From NCBI GenBank assembly GCA_005777415.1, contig SXMI01000010.1, positions 1 to 18,066 on the forward strand: a stretch of DNA of 18,066 bases, in the 5' to 3' direction. The first letter of the stretch is position 1; each line of letters starts with the position of its first letter. This document shows, one piece after another, positions 1-7,421 of this stretch. The notes under the pieces are model-generated. The model saw only the letters and a program-made list of their open reading frames with translations, made no database searches and was not told the origin of the DNA. The position numbers and the translations under genes were made by a program. The stretch is from Actinomycetota bacterium. Lineage in GTDB: Bacteria > Actinomycetota > Acidimicrobiia > Acidimicrobiales > Microtrichaceae.

Positions 1-336
1 CATGATGATCGCCGTGCCCGTGTCCTGACAGGACGGCAGCACCATGCCCGAGGACACCACCGCGTTCTGCAGCATCGTCCGGGCCACGAACCGGTCGTTG
101 TCGGTGGCCTCGGGGTCGTCCAGGATCGCCCGGAGCTGCGCCAGGTGACCGGGACGGAACAGGTGCGAGATGTCACGGATCGACTCGGCGGCGAGCAGCG
201 TCAACGCCTCGCGGTCGACCTCCAGGATCCGGTGTCCCCGGTGCTCGGACACCTCCACGAAGTCCGTGGTCAGCAGGCGGTACGGGGTGGTGTCCGCAGC
301 GAGCGGGAACATCGTCTGGAACTCGAAGTCGACCAT
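1..336 (-). CDS. Class I fumarate hydratase, N-terminal part (runs off the window)
   Basis: The first 112 residues are present and the rest lies beyond position 1. The enzyme interconverts fumarate and malate in the cytosolic TCA cycle using an oxygen-sensitive 4Fe-4S cluster. The segment follows the start of E. coli FumA closely: FPLAADTTPYRLLTT near residue 10, an EALTLLA stretch near 43-49, DPEATDNDRFVA near 74-85, and LPSCQDTGTAII at 100-111. Cys103 in the SCQDTGT motif corresponds to the first iron-sulfur ligand. The ATG at 336-334 gives the same N-terminal length as the family. There is no well-placed Shine-Dalgarno site; TAGGGT (348-343) sits exactly 6 nt before the ATG, which suggests a leaderless mRNA. 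The DUF3499 gene ends 62 bp upstream on the same strand. The family call is firm, but completeness cannot be judged here. Confidence 0.93.
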   Translation of the reverse strand, partial: MVDFEFQTMFPLAADTTPYRLLTTDFVEVSEHRGHRILEVDREALTLLAAESIRDISHLFRPGHLAQLRAILDDPEATDNDRFVARTMLQNAVVSSGMVLPSCQDTGTAIIM

Positions 337-342
337 GGCCTC

Positions 343-348
343 ACCCTA
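343..348 (-). promoter_or_regulatory. Putative -10 box of the fumarase gene (leaderless)
   Basis: TAGGGT on the minus strand matches the actinobacterial TANNNT -10 pattern and lies 6 nt before the fumarase ATG. Transcription would then begin at or next to the start codon. I see no convincing -35 hexamer. Confidence 0.5.
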
Positions 349-398
349 CGCGGCCACCGGATCGCCGCCGCAGCCGCCGCGCCGGCCCCGGCGGGTGG

Positions 399-938
399 TC
401 ACTCCGTCTCGGCGTCCGCCGGGTCGCTGGAATCCCCGGTGTCGCCCCGGTCGGTGATCACCGACCGCTGCGGACCCGCCCAGGCGAAGGCCCGGTCGAG
501 CATGGACCCACGCCGGCGCGCCCCGGCAGGACCCGGACCGGCCGGGGGTTGCTCCACCGGCGACTCGGACTCGACCGCCGCTGGTTCGTCGGCTGGTGGA
601 ACGGCGGCACCCGGCTCCGGGACCAGGGTTCCCTGGACGCCCGTATCGTCGGCGCCGTCGCCGACACCGACACCGGCGCCGTCACCGTCACCGTCGGCAC
701 CGTCGGCACCGTCTGCCCGCGGCGTGAGCGGCGGGCGGCGGTCCACCACGGCCCAGCCGACCGGCACGCGCAGCGCCTCGGCGTGGCCGGGACAGAGCAG
801 CTGGGCCTGTGAGCCGCTCGCCGGGTCGGTCGCACCGTCCACCACGGCATCGAGCCAGACCTCGCGGCCGACCGCGTCGAACACCAGGCTCACCGACGCC
901 GTCCGGGCGCACCCCTGGCGCATGCACTGACCGCTCAC
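399..938 (-). CDS. DUF3499 family protein with a low-complexity tail
   Basis: This is a 179-residue protein. The N-terminal ~70 residues match the actinobacterial DUF3499 family: a Cys-x4-Cys pair (Cys5, Cys10, within QCMRQGC), a hydrophobic strand ASVSLVFD, then LLCPGHAEAL (Cys49, His52) and PVGWAVVDRR. The four Cys/His residues resemble a small zinc-binding knuckle. No biochemical function is established for the family that I know of. Residues 71-135 are a Gly/Asp/Ala/Val-rich disordered stretch encoded by short repeats, followed by a basic patch and a conserved-looking MLDRAFAWAG segment near 146-155. I chose the GTG at 938-936 because family members keep the first Cys and TACCCT lies 7 nt upstream. 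An in-frame ATG at 923 would lose Cys5. The gene lies between the EEP-fold gene (53 bp upstream) and fumarase (62 bp downstream). Confidence 0.8.
   Translation of the reverse strand: MSGQCMRQGCARTASVSLVFDAVGREVWLDAVVDGATDPASGSQAQLLCPGHAEALRVPVGWAVVDRRPPLTPRADGADGADGDGDGAGVGVGDGADDTGVQGTLVPEPGAAVPPADEPAAVESESPVEQPPAGPGPAGARRRGSMLDRAFAWAGPQRSVITDRGDTGDSSDPADAETE
660..713. repeat. Short tandem repeats inside the DUF3499 gene
   Basis: On the plus strand, imperfect 6- to 9-bp units (ACCGTC, GGCACCGTC, GACACC) follow each other. In the gene they encode an Ala-Asp-Gly/Val-Gly rich run. The array keeps the reading frame. It looks like replication-slippage expansion of a disordered linker. Confidence 0.7.
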
Positions 939-945
939 CGACCGA

Positions 946-951
946 AGGGTA
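946..951 (-). promoter_or_regulatory. Putative -10 box of the DUF3499 gene (leaderless)
   Basis: TACCCT on the minus strand lies 7 nt before the GTG at 938. It fits TANNNT and favours this GTG over the in-frame ATG at 923. No Shine-Dalgarno sequence is present. Confidence 0.5.
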
Positions 952-991
952 GTGGTGCGGACCCGATGGGGCACCGGTCGAGCCGGCCCGC

Positions 992-1693
992 CTACTCGTC
1001 GCGGGGCACCAACTCCACCACCACCGGCCGGTGGTCGCTCACCCGGACGTCGGGCACGACCGCCGCCACCAGGTCGAAGCCGCGCGTCACCACCCAGTCG
1101 ATCTGCGTGCGAGGCGACCGGGCCGGGAAGGTCGCCGCGTTCGCCACCGCCTCCCAGGCCAGTTCCATGCACACCCCGTCCACGGTGAACGGCGAGATGT
1201 TCAGATCGCCCAGCAGGACCAGCGGCCCCGGACGTTCGGCGAGCACCCCGAGCAGCTCGACCAACTGGGCCCGGGCGACCTTGCGGTCGTTCTGCAGGTG
1301 CGTGGCCGCCACCGTGAACGGCGCCGGTGCCGGCCCGTCACCGGTCCCGGCCAGGTGCACCCGGGCGATGATCGCCTTGCGCAGCTCGCCCGGCCCCTGG
1401 AGGGAGTACTCCTCCAGATCGGTCATCACGCCCCGCACCACCAGCCCGATGCCGTAGTCGCCCCCGTGCATGTCGAGCGTCTTGGCGAAGTGCCCCGTCC
1501 GGCCCGGTGCGGCGTCGAGGGCGAGCTGCAACTGGTCGGTCGACCCGGACCGGGGCACGTCGACATCGAGCTCCTGCAGGGCGAGCACGTCCGCCCCAAG
1601 TGCCCCGACGACGGCGGCCACGGCGTGGGGGTCCGGCTCCTCGGCGCCCTCGGCCAGGCCGTGCCGGACGTTGAAGGTCACGAACCGGATCAC
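992..1693 (-). CDS. Endonuclease/exonuclease/phosphatase-fold protein
   Basis: This is a 233-residue, leaderless-peptide (cytosolic) member of the EEP superfamily, metal-dependent phosphodiesterases that act on DNA, phospholipids or inositol phosphates. The motifs appear in order: FVTFNVRHG (Asn8), ALQELD (Glu41), AATHLQ (His132), LLGDLNI (Asp163, Asn165), QIDWV (Asp199) and VSDHRPV (Asp220, His221). All canonical catalytic and metal-binding positions are present, so it should be active. Which substrate it uses cannot be told from sequence; the length fits the small stand-alone subfamily. The GTG start at 1693-1691 puts Asn8 at the usual place. A GGAGGGG run directly abuts the GTG, too close for a good ribosome site. 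The gene is divergent from the S8 protease, with a 98-bp gap that shows no clear promoter. Confidence 0.88.
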   Translation of the reverse strand: MIRFVTFNVRHGLAEGAEEPDPHAVAAVVGALGADVLALQELDVDVPRSGSTDQLQLALDAAPGRTGHFAKTLDMHGGDYGIGLVVRGVMTDLEEYSLQGPGELRKAIIARVHLAGTGDGPAPAPFTVAATHLQNDRKVARAQLVELLGVLAERPGPLVLLGDLNISPFTVDGVCMELAWEAVANAATFPARSPRTQIDWVVTRGFDLVAAVVPDVRVSDHRPVVVELVPRDE

Positions 1694-1791
1694 CCCTCCA
1701 GACTGTCACCACCTGAGGGATCGGCCAGTGACGTCCGTCGTCCGGGCCAGAAACCGCTACGGAAATCCGGCCGCGATGCCGAAGAGGCTCC

Positions 1792-3456
1792 GTGCGATCG
1801 AACCACCACCTCAGCGGCCGGGCGCCCCACGGGCGGCCGCGCCTGCAGGTGGTGCGGGCCGCCCTGCTGACCGGACTGCTGGTTCTGGGCGGCGCCGGGA
1901 CCGCCCTGCCCGCCGGGGCCGAGGACCCCGTGGCCGGACCCGACGGTCCGGTCGCCGACGCCATCACGACCCCGGGTGAGCTCGACACGCTCGCCGAGGT
2001 CCGGGAACTCGCCGATGAGACCGCCGGCGACGGCGGCGTCACCGTCGGGATCGTCGTCGACACCAACGGCATCGCTCCCGGCGGGATCTCGGTGGAGCGG
2101 ATCGTGGCGCCGGCCGAGCAGGTGGGCGACCTCACCAACACCGTCGAGGACGTCCCCGGTGTCGCCTCCGCCGCCGTGGACGTGCCGGTCCGGCTCCTCG
2201 CCGACCCCCTCACCTCACGCCAGTACGCGCTCTCCCGGGTGGGGGCCTCATCGGTGCGTCCCGATCAGGACGGCCTCGGCACGGTCGTGGCCGTGCTCGA
2301 CACCGGTGTCACCGCCAGCCACCCGGACCTCGTCACCCCGTTGCGGGACGGTTCGCCCCGGGTGCTCCCCGGGACCTCGTTCCTGTTCGGCGACCCGGCG
2401 AACGGCACGCCGGGCACCGTCGACCCCCAGGGCCACGGCACCCACGTGGCCGGGATCATCGGCGCCGCCCGCGACAACGGCGTGGGCGGCAGCGGCGTGG
2501 CACCGGGCGCCACGCTGCTCCCGGTTCGGGTCATGAACGCCCGCGGCTCGGGCTTCTCGAGCGACGTCGCCGCCGGGATCCGCTGGGCCCACCAGCAGGG
2601 CGCCGACGTCATCAACATGTCGCTCGGTGCCGCCGGGGGCACGTTCCCGGCCGACGTCGCCCAGGCCATCGACGTCGCCACGACCACCGTGGCACCGGGT
2701 GCCACGGCCCCGACGATCGTGGTCGCATCGGCCGGCAACGACGGCCCCACCGGTGCCGCCGGGTGGCCCGCCCGCCACGCCCGGGTGATCGCCGTCGCCG
2801 CCACCGACTCGGCCGACCGGGTCGCATCGTTCTCGACCCGCGGTGACTACGTCGACGTCGCCGCCCCCGGGGTCGCCGTCCTGTCCACCTGCCGGACCGG
2901 AGGGTGGTGCTCGATGAGCGGCACCTCCATGGCCTCACCGGTGGTCGCCGCCGCCGCGGCGGTGCTCCGCCAGGCCGATCCGACCCGCTCACCCGCCACC
3001 GTCGAGGCGCTCCTCGAGCAGACCGCCGTCGACCTGGGTACCCCGGGCGCCGACGTGGACTCGGGGGCCGGGCGGATCGACCTGGTCGCAGCCCTCGCCG
3101 CCGGACCGGGATCGACGCCGGGCGCCGGGTCCGGAACTCCGAACGACCCCACCCCGCCGAGCCCACCAGCGGTCCGGACCCCGGTCCGCCTCACCGGAGC
3201 CGTGGACACCACCGTGCTCGATCGTCGGCGCTACCGCTTCGGCGGCTGGGCGGCCGACCCCGACGCCACGCCGCTGGTCCGGGTCAGCGTGGTCGGCGGC
3301 GGACGCGTGTCGTTCGTCGACCCGCCCGTGACCGGAGATCGCTGGGAGGCGACCCTCGACCTGAGCCGGGGACCCAACCTGGTCTGCGCCGTCGGCTACG
3401 ACCAGCCGACCATGGAACCGGTCGTCCTGGGCTGTCGGACCGTCACCGTCAAGTGA
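1792..3456 (+). CDS. Secreted subtilisin-like (S8) serine protease with C-terminal accessory domain
   Basis: The product has 554 residues. Residues 1-43 look like a Sec signal peptide: basic start, hydrophobic core RAALLTGLLVLGG, and a likely cut near AGA-ED at 43/44. Residues ~60-135 resemble an inhibitor-type prodomain. The catalytic domain spans ~150-435 and has the full triad: Asp170 (VAVLDTGV), His215 (HGTHVAG) and Ser379 (SGTSMASP), with oxyanion Asn316 (ASAGNDGP). A Pro/Gly/Ser/Thr-rich linker (~436-465) leads to a ~90-residue domain containing GGWAADPDATPLVRV, a GWAxDPD-type beta module. Two Cys pairs in the mature part may form disulfides. The role is probably extracellular protein degradation. 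The GTG start has a GAAGAGG ribosome site at 1781-1787; no in-frame ATG fits better. The gene ends 15 bp from the convergent flavoprotein gene. Confidence 0.93.
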   Translation: MRSNHHLSGRAPHGRPRLQVVRAALLTGLLVLGGAGTALPAGAEDPVAGPDGPVADAITTPGELDTLAEVRELADETAGDGGVTVGIVVDTNGIAPGGISVERIVAPAEQVGDLTNTVEDVPGVASAAVDVPVRLLADPLTSRQYALSRVGASSVRPDQDGLGTVVAVLDTGVTASHPDLVTPLRDGSPRVLPGTSFLFGDPANGTPGTVDPQGHGTHVAGIIGAARDNGVGGSGVAPGATLLPVRVMNARGSGFSSDVAAGIRWAHQQGADVINMSLGAAGGTFPADVAQAIDVATTTVAPGATAPTIVVASAGNDGPTGAAGWPARHARVIAVAATDSADRVASFSTRGDYVDVAAPGVAVLSTCRTGGWCSMSGTSMASPVVAAAAAVLRQADPTRSPATVEALLEQTAVDLGTPGADVDSGAGRIDLVAALAAGPGSTPGAGSGTPNDPTPPSPPAVRTPVRLTGAVDTTVLDRRRYRFGGWAADPDATPLVRVSVVGGGRVSFVDPPVTGDRWEATLDLSRGPNLVCAVGYDQPTMEPVVLGCRTVTVK

Positions 3457-3460
3457 CGGT
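3445..3460. terminator. Inverted repeat at the convergent protease/flavoprotein junction
   Basis: ACCGTCA-AG-TGACGGT is a perfect 7-bp inverted repeat that covers the protease stop codon and lies between two converging genes. It could act as a short bidirectional terminator. There is no T-run, and the 2-nt loop would force opening of the top pairs, so support is modest. Confidence 0.35.
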
Positions 3461-3471
3461 CTGGGCCGACC

Positions 3472-4596
3472 TCAGGCCGAGGCCGCCTCGTTGAGGGACT
3501 CCAGCCGGGCGGTGGCCTCGAGGTACTCCTCGACCATCTCCATGATGACGTCCTTGGACCGCCGCACCTTGTTCATGGTGCCGACGATCTGGCCGACCGG
3601 GTTGAAGTTCACGTCCTTGGCCTGCTCCGGGTACTGGTGGCCCCGGGCCACGGCCTCGCCCGTGACCATGAACTGCAGCGGCATGCCGAGCGGCTGGGGG
3701 TTCTCCGGGTTCTCCCAGGCGTCGGTCCAGTCGTTGCGCAGCATCCGGCACGGCTTGCCGGTCCAGCTCCGCGACCGGACCGTGTCACGGCTGGTGGCGT
3801 CCAGGTAGCTCTGCATCTGCGCCGGCGGGATGTCCGCCTCCTCCACGGTCAGCCACAGCGACCCCGTCCACACGCCCTCGGCGCCCATGGCCAGCGCGGC
3901 GGCCATCTGGCGACCGCTGCCGATCCCGCCGGCGGCCAGCACCGGCGTCGGCGCCACGGCATCGATCACCTGCGGCCACAGGACCATGGACCCGACGTCA
4001 CCGGTGTGGCCGCCGCCCTCGGTGCCCTGGGCGATGATGATGTCCACGCCGGCGTTCTGGTGCCGGACGGCCTGGGCCGGGGCACCGCACAGGGCGGCCA
4101 CCTTGCGGCCCGACTCGTGGATCCGCTGGATCACCTCGGCCGGCGGCGTGCCCAGCGCATTGGCGATGAGCCGGACCTTGTCGTGCCGGAGCGCCTCGTC
4201 GATCAACGGGGACGCCGTGGCCTCGGTCCAACCCAGCAGCGCCGGGGCGATCTGGTCGTCCGGGAGATCCGGCACGCCGTGGTCGGCGAGCAGCTGCCGG
4301 GCGAACTCACGGTGCTCCTCGGGGATCATCCCCTGCAGCTCCGCCTCGAGCTTGGACGGGTCCATCTCGCCCATGCCCTCGTACTTGCCCGGAATCACCA
4401 CGTCGACGCCGTAGGGCTTGTCGCAGTGCTCGTCCAGCCACTCCAGCTCGACGGCGAGCTGCTCGGCGGTGAAGCCGACCGCCCCCAGGAGCCCCATGCC
4501 GCCGGCGTTCGACACCGCCGCGACCACGTCACGGCAGTGGGTGAAGGCGAAGATCGGGAACTCGATGCCGAGGTCGTCGCAGAGCTTGGTTCGCAC
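3472..4596 (-). CDS. Nitronate monooxygenase-like FMN flavoprotein
   Basis: The product has 374 residues and a TIM-barrel typical of the nitronate monooxygenase/2-nitropropane dioxygenase family, FMN enzymes that oxidise alkyl nitronates. Many members have other or unknown substrates. Visible signatures are IEFPIFAF at the N-terminus, SNAGGMGLLGA (29-39), IIIAQGTEGGGHTGD (186-200, with the candidate catalytic His197) and VLAAGGIGSGRQ (219-230, phosphate binding). Two stretches not typical of minimal family members are an insert near 65-135 and a C-terminal extension of ~100 residues beginning at the TSRDTVRSRSWTGKP segment. The GTG start at 4596-4594 has a strong GGAGGA site. The gene lies 106 bp downstream of P450-A on the same strand and may share its transcript, which hints at a role in the same oxidative pathway. 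True nitronate activity is not shown. Confidence 0.85.
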   Translation of the reverse strand: MRTKLCDDLGIEFPIFAFTHCRDVVAAVSNAGGMGLLGAVGFTAEQLAVELEWLDEHCDKPYGVDVVIPGKYEGMGEMDPSKLEAELQGMIPEEHREFARQLLADHGVPDLPDDQIAPALLGWTEATASPLIDEALRHDKVRLIANALGTPPAEVIQRIHESGRKVAALCGAPAQAVRHQNAGVDIIIAQGTEGGGHTGDVGSMVLWPQVIDAVAPTPVLAAGGIGSGRQMAAALAMGAEGVWTGSLWLTVEEADIPPAQMQSYLDATSRDTVRSRSWTGKPCRMLRNDWTDAWENPENPQPLGMPLQFMVTGEAVARGHQYPEQAKDVNFNPVGQIVGTMNKVRRSKDVIMEMVEEYLEATARLESLNEAASA

Positions 4597-4618
4597 GGTG
4601 TGTCCTCCGGGGACTCGG

Positions 4619-4637
4619 CCGGCCCGCAGCGGGCCGG
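4619..4637. terminator. GC-rich hairpin between P450-A and the flavoprotein gene
   Basis: CCGGCCCG-CAG-CGGGCCGG is a perfect stem of 8 bp with a 3-nt loop in the intercistronic gap. With no T-run it could be a weak terminator, a processing or stability hairpin, or chance in GC-rich DNA. If it terminates, the flavoprotein gene would need its own promoter. Confidence 0.4.
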
Positions 4638-4702
4638 GGTGGCTGGATCAGGGTGATGGGATCAGTGTGGCCCGGCGCTCGCCGGGGCGACGGGTCGGCG
4701 AC

Positions 4703-5989
4703 TCAGACGGAAGCCCCCGCCGGGTGCTTGCGCGCGCCCGGCGTGAAGCTGACCGGGAGCCGCTTGACACCCCCGATGAAGTTCGACCGCAGCATCTCGG
4801 TCTCGCCCGCCGCTGCGATGTCGGGCATGCGGGACAGGATCTCCCGGACGATGATCTCGATCTCGATCTTCGCCAGGTTCGCACCCAGGCAGTAGTGCGC
4901 ACCGCCCCCGCCGAACGCCACGTGCTCGTTGGGGGTCCGCTCGATGTCGAAGGCGAACGGATCGGCGAAGACCTCCTCGTCCCGGTTGGCCGAGATGTGC
5001 CAGATCAGCAGCTTGTCGCCCGCGGCGATGGCCTGGCCGCGGATCTCGGTGTCGACCGTCGCCGTCCGGCGGAAGTGCAGCACCGGGGTGGCCCAGCGCA
5101 GCACCTCGTCGATCGCCGTCGACACGTAGGCGTCGTCGTCGAGGTGCGCCAGCAGCGCCGCCATCTGGTCAGGGTGGCGGAGGAGTGCATCCATACCCGA
5201 CGCCGTGGCGTTCCGGGTCGTCTCGTTGCCGGCGACCGTGAGCAGCAGCATGAACATGTCGAACTCGAGTTCGCTCAGCTGCTCACCCTCGATCTCGGCG
5301 TTGATGAGGGTCGTCACGATGTCGTCCCGGGGGTCCTCCCGGCGGGCGGCCGCCAACTGGTTGGCGTAGGCGAACACCTGCGCCGCCGCCTCCTGGGCCT
5401 CCTCGCCGCCGCCGGACTTGTTGAACTCCGGGTCCTGCGCCCCGATCATCGTGTTCGACCAGTCGAACATGAGCCGCCGGTCCTCCTGGGGGACACCCAT
5501 GATCTCGGCGATGGCCTGGAGCGGCAGCTCGGCGGCCAGGTCGCTCACGAACTCGCAGCTCCCCGACTCGATCACCTCGTCGACGATCAGCTCGGCCCGG
5601 TAGCGGAGGTGCGACTCGAGCAGGCCGATCATCCGCGGCGTGAACCCCTTGTTCACGAGCCGCCGGTAGCGGGTGTGCTTGGGCGGGTCGGTGTCGACCA
5701 GCATCACGCCGCGGGTGTCGAACGCTGCCGCCTCGTCCTGGTCCCAGAAGTCGGCCCGCTGCGTGCCCCCGGTCTCGCTCGAGAACGTCGTGGTGTCCCG
5801 GTTCACCATCTGCAGGTCGGCGTGCTTGGTGATCGACCAGAAGCCCTTGCCGTCCTCGGCCGGCTCCTCCGACCAGTGCACGGGCTGCTCGGCGCGGAGC
5901 ACCTCGAACATCCGGTGGTGGTCGCCCACGACGAAGGCGTCCAGGTTCAGCAGGTCGATGTCACCGAGATCCATGCGGGAGGGTTCCAT
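4703..5989 (-). CDS. Cytochrome P450 (P450-A)
   Basis: This is a 428-residue soluble bacterial class I P450, a haem monooxygenase needing ferredoxin and reductase partners that are not in the window. Motifs: DPPKHTRYRRLVNKGFTP (C-helix, 101-118), I-helix oxygen-activation motif AGNETTRN (253-260), Glu295-x-x-Arg298 (EVLR), and haem loop FGGGGAHYCLG with ligand Cys367. The AHYCLG loop and the GNETT I-helix resemble the actinobacterial steroid-side-chain and linalool-type P450s (CYP125/CYP111-like style). The substrate remains unknown. The ATG at 5989 is supported by TAGGCT 6 nt upstream; an ATG at 5974 is possible. The gene is divergent from P450-B, and the flavoprotein gene follows 106 bp downstream. 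The shared gap contains two palindromic operators, so both P450s are probably controlled together. Confidence 0.95.
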   Translation of the reverse strand: MEPSRMDLGDIDLLNLDAFVVGDHHRMFEVLRAEQPVHWSEEPAEDGKGFWSITKHADLQMVNRDTTTFSSETGGTQRADFWDQDEAAAFDTRGVMLVDTDPPKHTRYRRLVNKGFTPRMIGLLESHLRYRAELIVDEVIESGSCEFVSDLAAELPLQAIAEIMGVPQEDRRLMFDWSNTMIGAQDPEFNKSGGGEEAQEAAAQVFAYANQLAAARREDPRDDIVTTLINAEIEGEQLSELEFDMFMLLLTVAGNETTRNATASGMDALLRHPDQMAALLAHLDDDAYVSTAIDEVLRWATPVLHFRRTATVDTEIRGQAIAAGDKLLIWHISANRDEEVFADPFAFDIERTPNEHVAFGGGGAHYCLGANLAKIEIEIIVREILSRMPDIAAAGETEMLRSNFIGGVKRLPVSFTPGARKHPAGASV

Positions 5990-5995
5990 GGCGGC

Positions 5996-6024
5996 AGCCT
6001 ACGTTCGACTGAACGAACGTTCAA
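5996..6024 (-). promoter_or_regulatory. Promoter of P450-A (-35 TTGAAC, 17 bp, -10 TAGGCT)
   Basis: Reading leftwards, TTGAAC (6024-6019) is followed by a 17-bp spacer, TAGGCT (6001-5996), then 6 nt and the ATG at 5989. Spacing is ideal for a sigma-70-type promoter, and the transcript would be leaderless. The -35 box overlaps the operator at 6010-6023. Confidence 0.65.
6010..6023. promoter_or_regulatory. Operator copy 1, palindrome TGAACG-AA-CGTTCA
   Basis: This is a perfect inverted repeat of 6-bp half-sites with a 2-bp spacer, identical to the copy at 6037-6050. It covers the -35 box of the P450-A promoter. A 14-bp palindrome next to a tetR gene is typical of a TetR-family operator. It also fits the looser LexA core GAAC-N4-GTTC. 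Confidence 0.7.
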
Positions 6025-6035
6025 TCAGCTGTCCG

Positions 6036-6064
6036 TTGAACGAACGTTCACTCAGGGGTACGGT
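6036..6064 (+). promoter_or_regulatory. Promoter of P450-B/tetR (-35 TTGAAC, 17 bp, -10 TACGGT)
   Basis: TTGAAC (6036-6041), a 17-bp spacer, TACGGT (6059-6064), then 6 nt and the ATG at 6071. It has the same geometry as the promoter on the other strand. The -35 box overlaps the operator at 6037-6050. Confidence 0.65.
6037..6050. promoter_or_regulatory. Operator copy 2, palindrome TGAACG-AA-CGTTCA
   Basis: Identical in 14 of 14 bases to copy 1, with centres 27 bp apart. It overlaps the -35 box of the P450-B promoter, the position expected for steric repression. Confidence 0.7.
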
Positions 6065-6070
6065 CGCCGC

Positions 6071-7393
6071 ATGGAACTCCGCACGCCGCGCTCCCCCGAC
6101 CCGACCACCGTGGACCTCTCCCTGGTGGACTTCTGCGACCCGCACACCTTCGACGACCCGTGGGACATCTACGCGGCGCTCCGCTCGCTCGACCACCTGT
6201 ACCGCGACGAGCGCAACGACCTGTACGTCACGGCCCGCCACGAGGACGTCTTCCACGTCTCGCGGGACCCGGAGCGCTACTGCTCCAAGTTCGGCGTGCG
6301 ACCGCTGATCGCCGGCGACATGTCGATCATCACCCTCGACGGCGAGGAGCACATCCGCCAGCGCCGACTCATCAACCAGGGCTTCACACCCCGGCGGGTC
6401 CGGGAGCTGATCCCCCACGTGCGGCAGCTGAGCAACGAGGTGATCGACCAGATCGCCGGCAAGGGCGACGTCGACTTCGTCGACGAGTTCGCCGTCCACG
6501 TGCCCCTCATCATCATCTGCGAGGTGCTCGGGCTGGACCCGGACCAGCGGCTCCGCATGTACCGGTGGTCCGACGCCATGATGGCCGGCGACGGCCACGT
6601 CGACCCGGACGACCCGGTCCTGCACGAGGCGGCCGCGTCCTTCGGTGAGTACGCCACGATGTGCATCGAGCTGATCGCCGAACGTCGGGCCGACCCCCAG
6701 GACGACCTCATCTCGATCCTCACCCAGGCCTTCGACGCCGGTGACCTGGCCAAGGAGCACAAGGCCATCCAGGGGATCTCCGCCGAGGACGTGCAGCGCA
6801 TGCACGCCGAGCGCGACGAGTCGACCGTCGGGCTGAACGACGACGAGCTGCTCGCCTTCCTGACCGTCCTGCTCGTGGCCGGCAACGAGACGACCCGCAA
6901 CGCCCTCACCGGCGGGTTGATCGCCCTGTCGCAGTTCCCGGAACAGCGTCAGCTCCTGCTCGACAACCTCTGGGACGACGAGTTCATGGCCCGAGCCGCC
7001 GACGAGCTCGTCCGCTACGTCAGCCCGGTGCTCGGCTTCATCCGGACCGTCACCGAGGACCACACCTACCGCAACACCGACCTGCACGAGGGCGACCGCA
7101 TCCTGATGCTGTACGCAGGCGCCAACCGTGACGAGACGGTCTTCGACCGCCCCGACGAGCTGGACCTCACCCGTGACCCGAACCCGCACCTGGGCTTCGG
7201 CATCGGACCGCACTTCTGCCTGGGGGCCAACCTGGCCCGCATGGAGATCGTCACGGTCTTCCAGGAACTGTTCACCCGCCTGCCCGACATCACCGTGCCC
7301 GAGGGCATCACCTACAGCCGGGCCGAGTCCTCGCTGGTCATCGGCCTGCAGGACATCCCGGCCCGCTACACCGCCTGCCCCGTGCCGCACTGA
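6071..7393 (+). CDS. Cytochrome P450 (P450-B)
   Basis: The product has 440 residues and is a second soluble P450, clearly different from P450-A. Motifs: EEHIRQRRLINQGFTP (C-helix, 92-107), I-helix AGNETTRN (270-277), Glu312-x-x-Arg315 (ELVR) and haem loop FGIGPHFCLG with Cys383. The haem loop and overall style are CYP142/CYP124-like, families that hydroxylate sterol or branched side chains, but the substrate cannot be assigned. A charged stretch at ~222-256 between the G-helix region and the I-helix is longer than in P450-A. The frame stays open far upstream, but the ATG at 6071 is the real start: family-like N-terminus, TACGGT 6 nt before it, and no coding similarity upstream. The tetR gene begins 28 bp after the stop, so the two are probably co-transcribed. 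Confidence 0.94.
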   Translation: MELRTPRSPDPTTVDLSLVDFCDPHTFDDPWDIYAALRSLDHLYRDERNDLYVTARHEDVFHVSRDPERYCSKFGVRPLIAGDMSIITLDGEEHIRQRRLINQGFTPRRVRELIPHVRQLSNEVIDQIAGKGDVDFVDEFAVHVPLIIICEVLGLDPDQRLRMYRWSDAMMAGDGHVDPDDPVLHEAAASFGEYATMCIELIAERRADPQDDLISILTQAFDAGDLAKEHKAIQGISAEDVQRMHAERDESTVGLNDDELLAFLTVLLVAGNETTRNALTGGLIALSQFPEQRQLLLDNLWDDEFMARAADELVRYVSPVLGFIRTVTEDHTYRNTDLHEGDRILMLYAGANRDETVFDRPDELDLTRDPNPHLGFGIGPHFCLGANLARMEIVTVFQELFTRLPDITVPEGITYSRAESSLVIGLQDIPARYTACPVPH

Positions 7394-7421
7394 TGCGGGA
7401 GACGCAGATACCGGAGATGCA

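Noticed and set aside
1694..1791. Divergent promoters between the EEP-fold gene and the protease
   Set aside because: TACGGA (1758-1763) and a CAGTCT on the other strand are the only candidates, and neither has a matching -35 box at usable spacing.
4418..6070. In-frame 5' extension of P450-B by 551 codons
   Set aside because: It is antisense to P450-A and the flavoprotein gene and shows no protein-like pattern. The ATG at 6071 has a family-like N-terminus and a good promoter.
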